Of a stretch of 64,000 nucleotides of DNA, positions 27,044-35,320 are shown piece by piece (position 1 is the first letter of the stretch; each line of letters begins with the position of its first letter). The notes under the pieces were generated by a model. It was not told the DNA's origin and made no database searches. It saw nothing but the letters and a program-made list of their open reading frames with translations. This stretch comes from Ignavibacteria bacterium (lineage in GTDB: Bacteria; Bacteroidota; Ignavibacteria; Tepidaquicellales; Tepidaquicellaceae). The stretch spans positions 124,001 to 188,000 of the forward strand of contig JAQTLX010000001.1 in NCBI GenBank assembly GCA_028714695.1, read 5' to 3'. Both the position numbers and the translations under genes were made by a program.

Positions 27044-29607
27044 ACAAAAGGATGAAAGCAAAACTTTCGGAAAAACCGTCCGAAAGCAGGAAAAGAAAAA
27101 CAGACAAAGAGGAATTCAGAATTTCCGAAAACTTCAAGATAAGATTAATCGGAATGCTTCTGACTGTTCTCGGTCTGCTGCTTATCATTGCGGTATTTTC
27201 CTATTCCAAAGCGGATACACAAACTCTGCAGAGGTTTTCATTCTTCGATATATTCAGAAAAGAAACTTATTCATCGCTTTATAAAATCAATAACCTTCTC
27301 GGCGTAGCGGGAGCGTATGTCGCCAACGTTTCGATTGAAAGTCTGTTCGGATATTTTTCCGCTATAATTCCCGTTACAATAATTATAATTGGTTTCACTC
27401 TTTTCAGAAGAAAAGGATTGTACAAACCGGTAACAATTTCGGTTTACCTTATACTTCTGATGGTTTTTTTGTCCGGTACCGCGGGTCTCTCAAGAATACT
27501 GTTCGGCACGGAACGCATATCCGGCGCGTATTGCGGCGCAACGGGAAATTTCATTTCATCCGTATTCTATTACGGACTCGGCTCAATCGGCGCGTCAATA
27601 ATTTTTGTTGTTGCGATAGGTCTTACCGGAATGCTGCTTGTTGACGGCAACATTTTGAAATCGCTTGCAAGAATGAGATTGCTGTGGGAAAAAATTAAAG
27701 AGAAATTTAAAAAAGAAAAAGAAGATTTAACGACTGAAATAGAAGAAAAGAAAGTAAGAAAAGAAGAAGCGAAAGAAGAATCGTCAATTGAAGCGGCACT
27801 AAGAAAAGAGAGAGAAAAAATCAAGCGCGCGAAGACAGGAAAGGTCAACGGCGAAGAAACGATGATTAAAGAAACGGGTATAAACCGCCCGAAGAGCGAT
27901 TTGCATTCTGCTTCCAATGAACCCGAAGAAGAAGTTGAAGAAGAAATAATCGAAAAGCCTAAAGAAGATAAACTATCAAAGAAGAGGAAAAAGGACCTGA
28001 ATTCTCTGCTCGTTGACGAACCGAAAAAAGTTGGCGCCACTGAAATTGATATTAACCCTGAAAACTCGAATGAACTTGACGGAATTGAAAGCAAGCAGGA
28101 AGATGATTTTGTTGAAGAAGAACTTCTTGACTACAAAACTCCGCCTCTCGATATTCTTGAATCGCCTTCGAAGGAAGAAAACGAACTTATTTCAGACGAA
28201 GAACTTAAACATAACGGCAGGCTTCTTCAGGAAAAACTTCTAAAGTTCGGAATCGAAATTATTGATATTGCGGCTACTCCGGGACCTGTGGTTACTTTGT
28301 ACGAACTTGTTCCCGCGCCTGAAGTGAAACTTTCGAAAATTGAATCTCTTCAGGATGATATCGCTCTTGCAATGAAGGCAAGAGGAATCCGCATGATTAT
28401 TCCGATACCCGGCAAAGGCACAGTCGGTGTTGAAATCCCGAACAGCAAGTCGCAGATGGTAAGGGTGAAGAGCGTTGTGTCGTCGCAGAAATTTCTGGAT
28501 AGCACGAAAAAACTTACTGTCGCTTTCGGCAAAATGATTGACGGCGAAATATTCGTCGATGACCTTTCAAAAATGCCGCACGTGCTTATTGCAGGCGCGA
28601 CAGGCTCCGGAAAAAGCGTTGGCATAAATACGATAATCGCGTCGCTGCTTTACAAAATGCATCCTTCGGATTTAAAGTTTGTAATGATAGACCCGAAGAA
28701 AATCGAATTGAGTCTGTATTCCAAACTTAGAAATCATTTTGTCGCGACATCTAATGATATTAATGAAAGCATTGTAACAAGTCCGCAAAATGCCGTTTCA
28801 ATTCTTAAAAGCGTTGAAATGGAAATGGAACAGAGATACGATAAACTTGCGAATGCGGGCGTCAGAAATATAGATGCTTATAACGAAAAATATAAAGACG
28901 GCAAACTTAAGAACAACGAAGTTATAAGGCATAGAAAAATGCCGTACATTGTTGTTATAATCGATGAACTTGCGGATTTAATGATAACTGCAAAACGCGA
29001 CATTGAAGAGCCGATTGCAAGAATAGCGCAGATGGCGCGCGCGGTTGGAATACATTTAATCGTCGCTACTCAGAGACCGTCAGTTGACGTAATCACCGGT
29101 GTTATCAAGGCGAACTTCCCTATAAGAATTGCATATCAGGTCGCATCTAAAATCGACTCGAGAACAATTCTGGATATGTCTGGCGCAGACCAGTTATTAA
29201 GAAACGGAGACATGCTTTATCTTTCTTCCGCGTCTCCAAAACCTATCAGGATTCAGAATGCGTATATATCGACTGAAGAATGCGAAAGGCTCGTTGATTT
29301 TATTGCATCTCAGAAAGGATATTCAAAACCATATTTACTTCCTTCAATACTTAAGAAAAAAGGAATTAACGGATTCGGCGACAGCGACTGGGACGAAATG
29401 TTTCCCGATGCCGCGAGATTAATTCTTAAACTTCAAAACTGTTCCACATCCACATTACAGAGAAGACTAAAACTCGGCTATGCACGCGCGGCGCGAATCG
29501 TTGACCAAATGGAAGCCGCAGGAATAGTCGGACCCAATCAGGGCGCCAAAGGACGCGAAATACTTGTGTCTGAGGACGAACTGGAAGAGATACTTATGGG
29601 GCTCTAA
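27040..29607 (+). CDS. ftsK: DNA translocase FtsK/SpoIIIE
   Basis: An 855-residue septal DNA pump for chromosome dimer resolution and segregation. About four membrane helices lie within residues 35-205. A charged Lys/Glu-rich linker covers roughly 210-385. The motor follows, with Walker A AGATGSGKSVGIN, the MIDPKKIELS motif, Walker B VVIIDELADLM and ATQRPSVDVITG. The C-terminal winged-helix gamma domain (about 785-850) contains STLQRRLKLGYARA, which recognises KOPS sites. The length and single-protein layout are typical. The ATG overlaps the comB stop. Confidence 0.96.
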   Translation: MNKRMKAKLSEKPSESRKRKTDKEEFRISENFKIRLIGMLLTVLGLLLIIAVFSYSKADTQTLQRFSFFDIFRKETYSSLYKINNLLGVAGAYVANVSIESLFGYFSAIIPVTIIIIGFTLFRRKGLYKPVTISVYLILLMVFLSGTAGLSRILFGTERISGAYCGATGNFISSVFYYGLGSIGASIIFVVAIGLTGMLLVDGNILKSLARMRLLWEKIKEKFKKEKEDLTTEIEEKKVRKEEAKEESSIEAALRKEREKIKRAKTGKVNGEETMIKETGINRPKSDLHSASNEPEEEVEEEIIEKPKEDKLSKKRKKDLNSLLVDEPKKVGATEIDINPENSNELDGIESKQEDDFVEEELLDYKTPPLDILESPSKEENELISDEELKHNGRLLQEKLLKFGIEIIDIAATPGPVVTLYELVPAPEVKLSKIESLQDDIALAMKARGIRMIIPIPGKGTVGVEIPNSKSQMVRVKSVVSSQKFLDSTKKLTVAFGKMIDGEIFVDDLSKMPHVLIAGATGSGKSVGINTIIASLLYKMHPSDLKFVMIDPKKIELSLYSKLRNHFVATSNDINESIVTSPQNAVSILKSVEMEMEQRYDKLANAGVRNIDAYNEKYKDGKLKNNEVIRHRKMPYIVVIIDELADLMITAKRDIEEPIARIAQMARAVGIHLIVATQRPSVDVITGVIKANFPIRIAYQVASKIDSRTILDMSGADQLLRNGDMLYLSSASPKPIRIQNAYISTEECERLVDFIASQKGYSKPYLLPSILKKKGINGFGDSDWDEMFPDAARLILKLQNCSTSTLQRRLKLGYARAARIVDQMEAAGIVGPNQGAKGREILVSEDELEEILMGL

Positions 29608-29616
29608 TTCAATTAT

Positions 29617-29781
29617 CAATTAGTAATTAATAATTAATAATTAGTAATTAAAGAACAATAAACAACAAACCCTAAATTAAAAACAATTAGTAATTACTGA
29701 AATATAATTGAAGAACTATATTTTACAAATACTGAATTACCAATGATTAATTACTAATTACTAATTATTAATTACTAATTG
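29617..29781. repeat. 33-base near-perfect inverted repeats (MITE-like) between ftsK and deoC
   Basis: The arms at 29617-29649 and 29749-29781 match at 32 of 33 positions in inverted orientation and enclose 99 AT-rich bases. A partial internal copy (CAATTAGTAATTACT) is also present. The right arm supplies the stop codon and last few codons of deoC. The element sits between the converging ftsK and deoC genes, so it may serve as a bidirectional terminator or be a small non-autonomous mobile element. Confidence 0.75.
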
Positions 29782-30631
29782 AAAGAACGAGATCATTCAG
29801 CAATGAAGACGCGCCGATTCTGAACAATTCAGGTTTCAGCCATTCGTCACCAACGATATTTTTTACAAGCGATGCATACGCAAGCGCTTCATCGGTTTTC
29901 CTGATTCCTCCTGCAGCCTTGAATCCGATTTTCTTTCCTGTTGAATCGAAATGTTCTTTGATTGCTGTAAGCATTACGTAAGCCGCATCGAGCGTTGCCG
30001 CGGGATTTATTTTTCCTGTTGAAGTTTTGATAAAATCGGCGCCCGCTTCGATTGCGAGTTTACTTGCTGCATAAATATTACCCGGAGTTTTCAGTTCGCC
30101 TGTTTCGAGTATAACTTTCAAATGAACATTACCGGCTTTGCAAAGTTTGCTGATTTCGAAAATTTCGTCGTATACGAGTTCATAGTTACCGGAAAGGAAT
30201 TCGCCCCTTGAAATTACCATATCGACTTCATCGGCGCCCTGTTTGATGCAATAGTCTACTTCTGCAAGTTTGAGTTCGAGAGGTACCTGACCAGCAGGAA
30301 ATGAAGTTGCAACTGTAGCAGTCTTAATTCCGGTACCTTTCAATAAATCCTTAACCTTTGCTATGAAACGCGGGTAAATGCAGACTGCCGCAACAGAGGG
30401 AATATCTTTATTTTCAGACGATCTTATGGCTTTTTGGCATAACACACCGACCTTTTCGAAAGTATCATTACCTTCAAGAGTAGTAAGATCAAGAAAAGTA
30501 ATCAATCTCTTCACATTAAAGACATCTTTCTTTAGTTGTTCTTTTGTTGATAATTCTTTTAATATGGCGTTTATATCTGTATTATCGAGTTTTTTAATTG
30601 AATCTTCTATCTTTGTTTGAAATTTATTCAT
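29768..30631 (-). CDS. deoC: Deoxyribose-phosphate aldolase
   Basis: A 287-residue class I aldolase that splits 2-deoxyribose-5-phosphate into glyceraldehyde-3-phosphate and acetaldehyde. The catalytic Schiff-base lysine lies in FIKTSTGKINPAAT, with GADEVDMVISRG and KVILETGEL before it and the phosphate-binding GIRKT after. It is longer than E. coli DeoC by an N-terminal helical extension of about 40 residues, as in several Gram-negative relatives. The final codons and stop lie inside an inverted repeat, so the exact C-terminus may have been reshaped by that element. Confidence 0.95.
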   Translation of the reverse strand: MNKFQTKIEDSIKKLDNTDINAILKELSTKEQLKKDVFNVKRLITFLDLTTLEGNDTFEKVGVLCQKAIRSSENKDIPSVAAVCIYPRFIAKVKDLLKGTGIKTATVATSFPAGQVPLELKLAEVDYCIKQGADEVDMVISRGEFLSGNYELVYDEIFEISKLCKAGNVHLKVILETGELKTPGNIYAASKLAIEAGADFIKTSTGKINPAATLDAAYVMLTAIKEHFDSTGKKIGFKAAGGIRKTDEALAYASLVKNIVGDEWLKPELFRIGASSLLNDLVLSISN

Positions 30632-30833
30632 TATAATCAGTTTTTTACAATTTAGTATATTTATTTAATATATTACATACAATTGGGTAACCATAACAAG
30701 TTAAAAGTTTACTTTAAATTCTATTTGTTATTTACTAAAAAATAATTATTTTAGCGAAGTAGTATATGGGGAGCTATAATTTCCGGGGGAGAAATATAGC
30801 AAAAAAATAATAATACTAAAATAAAATTATAAT

Positions 30834-31226
30834 ATGAAAAAAGCATTTATCTACCCGTTTTTACTGGTCTCATGCCTGCTGTTTTCATTGTTGTCCTCTT
30901 GCACTTCAAGTGATGACGAAGATATCTACGTATTAAAAGATACAGTAGTATTAAATATAGATACTCTGATTAAAGAGCAAAGGAACGAACAGAAAATTAA
31001 TCTTGTATTCGTCATACAACTTGCAGCATTTAAGGAATTAAATTATGCTGAAGCGTTCAGGGATAAAGCGAAAGAAAAACTCAATGCTATCCCGGATTTG
31101 AGGAAAACGAACAGCGTTTACCATGTAACAATTGGTAAGTTCAATGATGCAGCATCAGCCCAGGATTACCTAAATTTTGTGAAATCGAAGGGCTTCCAAA
31201 ATGCTTTTGTAAAATCATTAGATTAA
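30834..31226 (+). CDS. SPOR-domain lipoprotein (first of a tandem pair)
   Basis: A 130-residue lipoprotein. A hydrophobic signal ends in the lipobox LLSSC near residues 19-23, followed by an acidic SDDED stretch. The C-terminal 70 residues form a SPOR domain (VFVIQLAAFKELNYAEAF, then YHVTIGKFNDAASAQDYL), a fold that binds denuded septal peptidoglycan. It is followed after 13 bases by a second, similar lipoprotein. The two share layout but differ in sequence, suggesting an old duplication. Envelope or division-site localisation is inferred from the domain. Confidence 0.82.
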   Translation: MKKAFIYPFLLVSCLLFSLLSSCTSSDDEDIYVLKDTVVLNIDTLIKEQRNEQKINLVFVIQLAAFKELNYAEAFRDKAKEKLNAIPDLRKTNSVYHVTIGKFNDAASAQDYLNFVKSKGFQNAFVKSLD

Positions 31227-31239
31227 ACGGAGATTGAAT

Positions 31240-31647
31240 ATGAAAAATTTGCTTAATACAATTTTAGTCTTATTTGCTTTTGTTATCTCGATAGTTCTCA
31301 GTTCCTGCTGTGCGGACAACGAATGCGCGGAAGAGGATATTTACGGGAAAACTATTGTAAGGCAAACCGATACACTTTACAACGTGAATCCCAAGTTAGT
31401 CAGAGGACCGTTTTATGTGCAGATTGGTGCATACGCGAATAAATCAAACGCGGATGCATTTGCAAGCGATTCAAAAAAACAGTTAAGACTGACGGTTACG
31501 ATAAAGCAGACGAAAGACGGCATATACAGGGTTATAATAGGTGAATACAAAACAGTTGAAGAGGCTGACGAAGTACTTACAACAATAAAGAGGCAGGGAT
31601 TCAGCGATTCATTTGTCAGAGACGACGCAGGTCCGATTTCTAAATAA
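31240..31647 (+). CDS. SPOR-domain lipoprotein (second of a tandem pair)
   Basis: A 135-residue lipoprotein. The ATG at 31240 is preferred over an in-frame TTG two codons upstream because a purine-rich CGGAGA precedes it. The signal peptide ends in the lipobox VLSSC, with a second Cys directly after it. The SPOR domain occupies about residues 60-130 (FYVQIGAYANKSNADAFASD, then YRVIIGEYKTVEEADEVL) and fits the family better than the first copy. It is 15 bases upstream of folD and is probably part of the same transcript. Its expected role is binding glycan strands at the division site. Confidence 0.85.
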   Translation: MKNLLNTILVLFAFVISIVLSSCCADNECAEEDIYGKTIVRQTDTLYNVNPKLVRGPFYVQIGAYANKSNADAFASDSKKQLRLTVTIKQTKDGIYRVIIGEYKTVEEADEVLTTIKRQGFSDSFVRDDAGPISK

Positions 31648-31662
31648 ACGGGTATCAGAAAT

Positions 31663-32544
31663 ATGAGCAGTGAAAAGATAATTGACGGGAAGCTCATTTC
31701 GTCACAGATAAAGAATGAGGTAAAAGAAGAGACGCAGAAATTATTCTCGGAAAAAGGAATAAAGCCGGGTTTAGCATTCATACTTGTCGGAGACGATCCG
31801 GCATCGCAGATTTACGTAAGGAATAAAGGCAGGGCTTGTGAAGAAATAGGATTTCATTCCATAACAAATGTACTTCCCGAAACCACTGAAGAAAACGAAC
31901 TTCTCGAATTAATTCATAAATACAATCACGACAAAAACATCCACGGACTACTTGTCCAGTTACCGCTTCCTAAGCACATCGACGAAGAAAGAATTATCGA
32001 GGCAATTGATTACAAGAAAGACGTCGACGGTTTTCATCCTCATAATGTCGGAAGATTGCTGACAGGACATAAATGTTTTATACCCTGTACGCCATTCGGG
32101 ATAGTGGAAATGATGAAGCGTTATAATATTGAAACAAAAGGAAAGAACGTTGTCATAATCGGCAGAAGCAACATAGTAGGAAAACCGATGGCGAGTTTAT
32201 TCCTGAGAAAAGATTTGAATTCCACTGTTACCGTATGCCACAGCGCTACAAGGGACATCAGGGAATTTTCATTAAATGCCGATATACTGGTTGCGGCAAT
32301 CGGGAAACCTGAATTTGTAAAAAAAGAGATGATAAAAGATGGTGCTGTTATCATCGATGTCGGAATAAACAGGATAGAAGACAAGAGTTCGCCTAAAGGT
32401 ACACGGTTAATAGGCGATGTGGATTTTAAAGATTGTTATGATAAATCTTCAATGATAACTCCTGTGCCGGGAGGTGTAGGATTAATGACGATTGCCATGC
32501 TTATGAGAAACACACTCGATGCGGCATCGGGAAAAATATTCTGA
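31663..32544 (+). CDS. folD: Bifunctional methylenetetrahydrofolate dehydrogenase / cyclohydrolase
   Basis: A 293-residue enzyme interconverting 5,10-methylene- and 10-formyl-tetrahydrofolate with NADP. The substrate motif YVRNKGRACEEIG, the KDVDGFHPHNVGRL motif, the NADP site GRSNIVGKPMA and the C-terminal TPVPGGVGLMT are all present. Length is typical. It overlaps the prmA start by one base. It follows the SPOR lipoproteins on the same strand, with no evident functional link. Confidence 0.97.
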   Translation: MSSEKIIDGKLISSQIKNEVKEETQKLFSEKGIKPGLAFILVGDDPASQIYVRNKGRACEEIGFHSITNVLPETTEENELLELIHKYNHDKNIHGLLVQLPLPKHIDEERIIEAIDYKKDVDGFHPHNVGRLLTGHKCFIPCTPFGIVEMMKRYNIETKGKNVVIIGRSNIVGKPMASLFLRKDLNSTVTVCHSATRDIREFSLNADILVAAIGKPEFVKKEMIKDGAVIIDVGINRIEDKSSPKGTRLIGDVDFKDCYDKSSMITPVPGGVGLMTIAMLMRNTLDAASGKIF

Positions 32545-33392
32545 TGAAAAAAGGAAAAATCAACAAAATAACGATAGGCTTCAGCGGTAATTCTTACGAT
32601 ACGCTCATAGCATATTTATACCAGCACGGAATTCTCGCATTTGAAGAGCACGAATCGGCGATAGACATATATCTTGACACTTCGTCGAAAGAAGAATTTC
32701 TTATTGCATTCATGAAAGATTTTAAAGGCGGAGATGCCGAATTATTGGTTGATGAAATCGAAAACAAGAACTGGAATGAGGAATGGGAAAAGAGCATTGA
32801 GCCGATATTCATAGAAGATAAGATAATCATTTATCCTTCATGGAGAAAAAACGAAATCACAAAATACAAAAACCGCATAAAGGTAAGGATAGACCCAAAG
32901 ATGGCATTCGGAACCGGACATAATGAAACGACGCGGCTTGTTCTGAAATTAATGACACAGTATTTAAGCGCAAAAGACAGATATTTGCTTGATTACGGAT
33001 GCGGAACGGGCATTCTTGCAATTGCCGGAATAAAGATGGGAGTTGAAAAAGCGGTTGCAAATGAAATAGATGAGGATTCGATTGAAAATGCGGTTGAAAA
33101 TTTCTCTGCAAACAGAGTATCGGGCAAAATAAAATTATATCAATGTCCGATTGAAGAAATAGCGGAGAAAAATTTTGATGTAATATGCGCGAACATAATC
33201 AGTTCGGTGATCATAGAAACATTAGGACAGATTAAATGCAGAATGAAGAAAAATTCCAAACTGTTTCTTTCCGGAATACTGAAAGAAGAGAAAAGAAAAA
33301 TCTCCGGTGCGCTGAAAAGAAACGGATTCGAAATTATTGATATTCAATCGGAAGCGGAATGGCTGGGAGTTTACGCAAAAAATATTCAGTGA
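32544..33392 (+). CDS. prmA: Ribosomal protein L11 methyltransferase
   Basis: A 282-residue SAM-dependent methyltransferase that trimethylates ribosomal protein L11. The N-terminal substrate-binding ferredoxin-like domain (about 1-100) ends near WNEEWEKSIEPI. The motif MAFGTGHNETTRL is diagnostic of PrmA. The SAM-binding motif LLDYGCGTGILAIAG and the later CANIISSVI complete the catalytic domain. The start overlaps the folD stop, and the stop is overlapped by a cupin gene. Confidence 0.95.
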   Translation: MKKGKINKITIGFSGNSYDTLIAYLYQHGILAFEEHESAIDIYLDTSSKEEFLIAFMKDFKGGDAELLVDEIENKNWNEEWEKSIEPIFIEDKIIIYPSWRKNEITKYKNRIKVRIDPKMAFGTGHNETTRLVLKLMTQYLSAKDRYLLDYGCGTGILAIAGIKMGVEKAVANEIDEDSIENAVENFSANRVSGKIKLYQCPIEEIAEKNFDVICANIISSVIIETLGQIKCRMKKNSKLFLSGILKEEKRKISGALKRNGFEIIDIQSEAEWLGVYAKNIQ

Positions 33393-33706
33393 AGAATTTT
33401 TTCGATATACCTGCGGGGAATGATTTCAAAGAGGAATATTTCGAATCTTTATTTGTTTCAAAAAGTATCAGGGTCGAAAAAATCATATCAAAAGGGAATA
33501 CAACACAAAAAGGCAAATGGCTGAAGCAGAGAAGTGGCGAGTGGGTCGTTTTGCTTCAGGGAAAAGCAGAGTTAAAGTTCGAAGACAGCAGTATCAGGCT
33601 TAACAAAGGTGATGCTTTATATATTTCTCCGAATACAAAGCACAGGGTCGAATATACGAGTAAAAGACCTTTATGTCTGTGGATTGCTGTTCACATCCTT
33701 AAATAA
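33389..33706 (+). CDS. Small cupin-domain protein
   Basis: A single-domain cupin of 105 residues if translation starts at the GTG at 33389, whose GTGA overlaps the prmA stop. An in-frame ATG at 33359 would add ten residues but overlap prmA by 34 bases. The cupin strands are visible: GEWVVLLQGKAELKFED (motif 1), then LNKGDALYISPNTKHRVEYT (motif 2, with the GD turn and His), and a hydrophobic end. Such proteins bind a metal or small ligand; the function here is unknown. Confidence 0.8.
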   Translation: MKNFFDIPAGNDFKEEYFESLFVSKSIRVEKIISKGNTTQKGKWLKQRSGEWVVLLQGKAELKFEDSSIRLNKGDALYISPNTKHRVEYTSKRPLCLWIAVHILK

Positions 33707-33721
33707 TTAAAATTTTATCAA

Positions 33722-35098
33722 ATGGAAAATGTTATTCCTTCACAATTCAGGGAAAAGGAGTATAGGGCAAGAAGATTCCAGAACTGGATAATAATCGGAT
33801 TTCTTTATTCCTTGTTCTACATGACGCGTTATAATTTTTCGGCAAATGCGCCGACTTTGCAGGCGATATTCGGATGGACAAAATCTGATCTCGGTATTTT
33901 CGAAACGCTGCTTCCGCTTGTTTACGGTCTTGCGGTAGTAATCAACGGACCAATAGCCGATAAGATAGGCGGGAAAAAATCATTTCTTATCGGTTGTGTA
34001 GGCGTTGTAATAATGAATTTTCTGTTCGGCTGCGCGGGATACATGGTTACAACTCCAGCGATAATGAGCGGCAAAGAAGTTACGAAGGATGCGGTTCTTA
34101 TATTCGGATTTACTAAACAATCATTGCTCTGGACAATGGCTATAGTTTGGGCTGTTAACGGTTATTTTCAGGCATTCGGGGCGTTATCGATTGTGAAAAT
34201 CAATGCACAGTGGTTTCACATCCGGGAAAGAGGAACGTTCGCGGCAATATTCGGAGTGCTTATCCGATTCGGATTAATATTGTCATTTTCAGTAACGCCG
34301 TTTATAGCGTCATCATTGTCGTGGAAGTGGGCATTCTGGATTCCGGCGATGTTTGTATTTGTCCTTTTTTTCCTGACGTTATTTTTCGTAAAGGATACAC
34401 CTGCACAGGCGGGCTATAATGACAGAGATACGGGCGACGGGGCATATGATCCTAACGAGAAGGTTGGCTTAGGTGAAGTGTTAAAGAAAGTTTTCGCAAG
34501 CAAGGTTATGTGGATGATAGGAATCGGTTCGATGATGATAGGATTCGTAAGAAGGAGCGTTGTTGATGCGTGGTATCCGGTTTATTTCAAGGATATTTTC
34601 GGAGTATCCGGTACTGATGCGCCTTATCAATTGGCTGCATGGGGTATTGCGATATTCGGTATCATCGGTGGTTTCGTTTTTGGTATCATGTCGGACAGAA
34701 TATATAAAGGCAGACGCGCTCCTGTAATTGTTTACGGATTCATTGGTATGGTTGTAATTTTACTATTATTTGCTTTATCCGACTATTTCACGATGGGTCC
34801 ATATTTTGCGGCTATAATGATTATGTTATTATCATTCTTCGTTAATGGTGCTCACGGAATGATAGGCGGAGCGGCATCAATGGATTTCGGCGGCAGGAAA
34901 GCAGCGGCAACGGCAGCGGGATTAATTGACGGATTTCAGTATTTAGCAGGTGCATTTGTAGGTCAGGCGGTAGGATATATAACGACAAATTACGGCTGGC
35001 AGGCATGGAAATTATGGCCGATTCCTTTCGCGATAATCGGTGCAATTATCATGTCACTTTTATGGAACACTATGCCCAAGGGAAAATCGGGACATTAG
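33722..35098 (+). CDS. MFS transporter of the organophosphate:phosphate antiporter (GlpT/UhpT) family
   Basis: A 458-residue inner-membrane transporter with about twelve helices. The N-terminal YSLFYMTRYNFSANAP and GIFETLLPLVYGLAVVINGPIADKIGGKK carry the OPA-type TM1 arginine region and the MFS loop signature. The central loop contains YNDRDTGDGAYDPNEK. The family exchanges glycerol-3-phosphate, hexose phosphates or phosphoglycerate for phosphate; the substrate is not readable here. It ends the forward run that begins with the SPOR genes. About 220 bases separate it from the exopolysaccharide operon. Confidence 0.88.
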   Translation: MENVIPSQFREKEYRARRFQNWIIIGFLYSLFYMTRYNFSANAPTLQAIFGWTKSDLGIFETLLPLVYGLAVVINGPIADKIGGKKSFLIGCVGVVIMNFLFGCAGYMVTTPAIMSGKEVTKDAVLIFGFTKQSLLWTMAIVWAVNGYFQAFGALSIVKINAQWFHIRERGTFAAIFGVLIRFGLILSFSVTPFIASSLSWKWAFWIPAMFVFVLFFLTLFFVKDTPAQAGYNDRDTGDGAYDPNEKVGLGEVLKKVFASKVMWMIGIGSMMIGFVRRSVVDAWYPVYFKDIFGVSGTDAPYQLAAWGIAIFGIIGGFVFGIMSDRIYKGRRAPVIVYGFIGMVVILLLFALSDYFTMGPYFAAIMIMLLSFFVNGAHGMIGGAASMDFGGRKAAATAAGLIDGFQYLAGAFVGQAVGYITTNYGWQAWKLWPIPFAIIGAIIMSLLWNTMPKGKSGH

Positions 35099-35320
35099 TC
35101 TGAAATGCTGCGGAAATTGTTATTTTTCGCCATTTAATACTACTTAAATATATTTAGTTTTATGATAAAAACAGATATATTTAAAAAAAATTTATATAAT
35201 TGAAATACACTCATTTATAATTCCAAGAAGATGTTTTATCAAGGAAAATTCAAATATTTTGTACATTCGTTTATATAACAGGTGGGAGTATAACCCTAAA
35301 TACTAATTAAAAATGGCGGG
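35099..35320 (+). promoter_or_regulatory. Probable promoter and untranslated leader of the exopolysaccharide operon
   Basis: 222 AT-rich bases separate the transporter stop from the first polysaccharide gene, the largest gap before a run of closely packed genes. No terminator hairpin or clear promoter hexamers stand out. A GGCGGG stretch directly abuts the first ATG. The operon encodes its own UpxY-like antiterminator, and such proteins act on early leader RNA, so this leader is the likely site of action. That assignment is inference. Confidence 0.4.
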
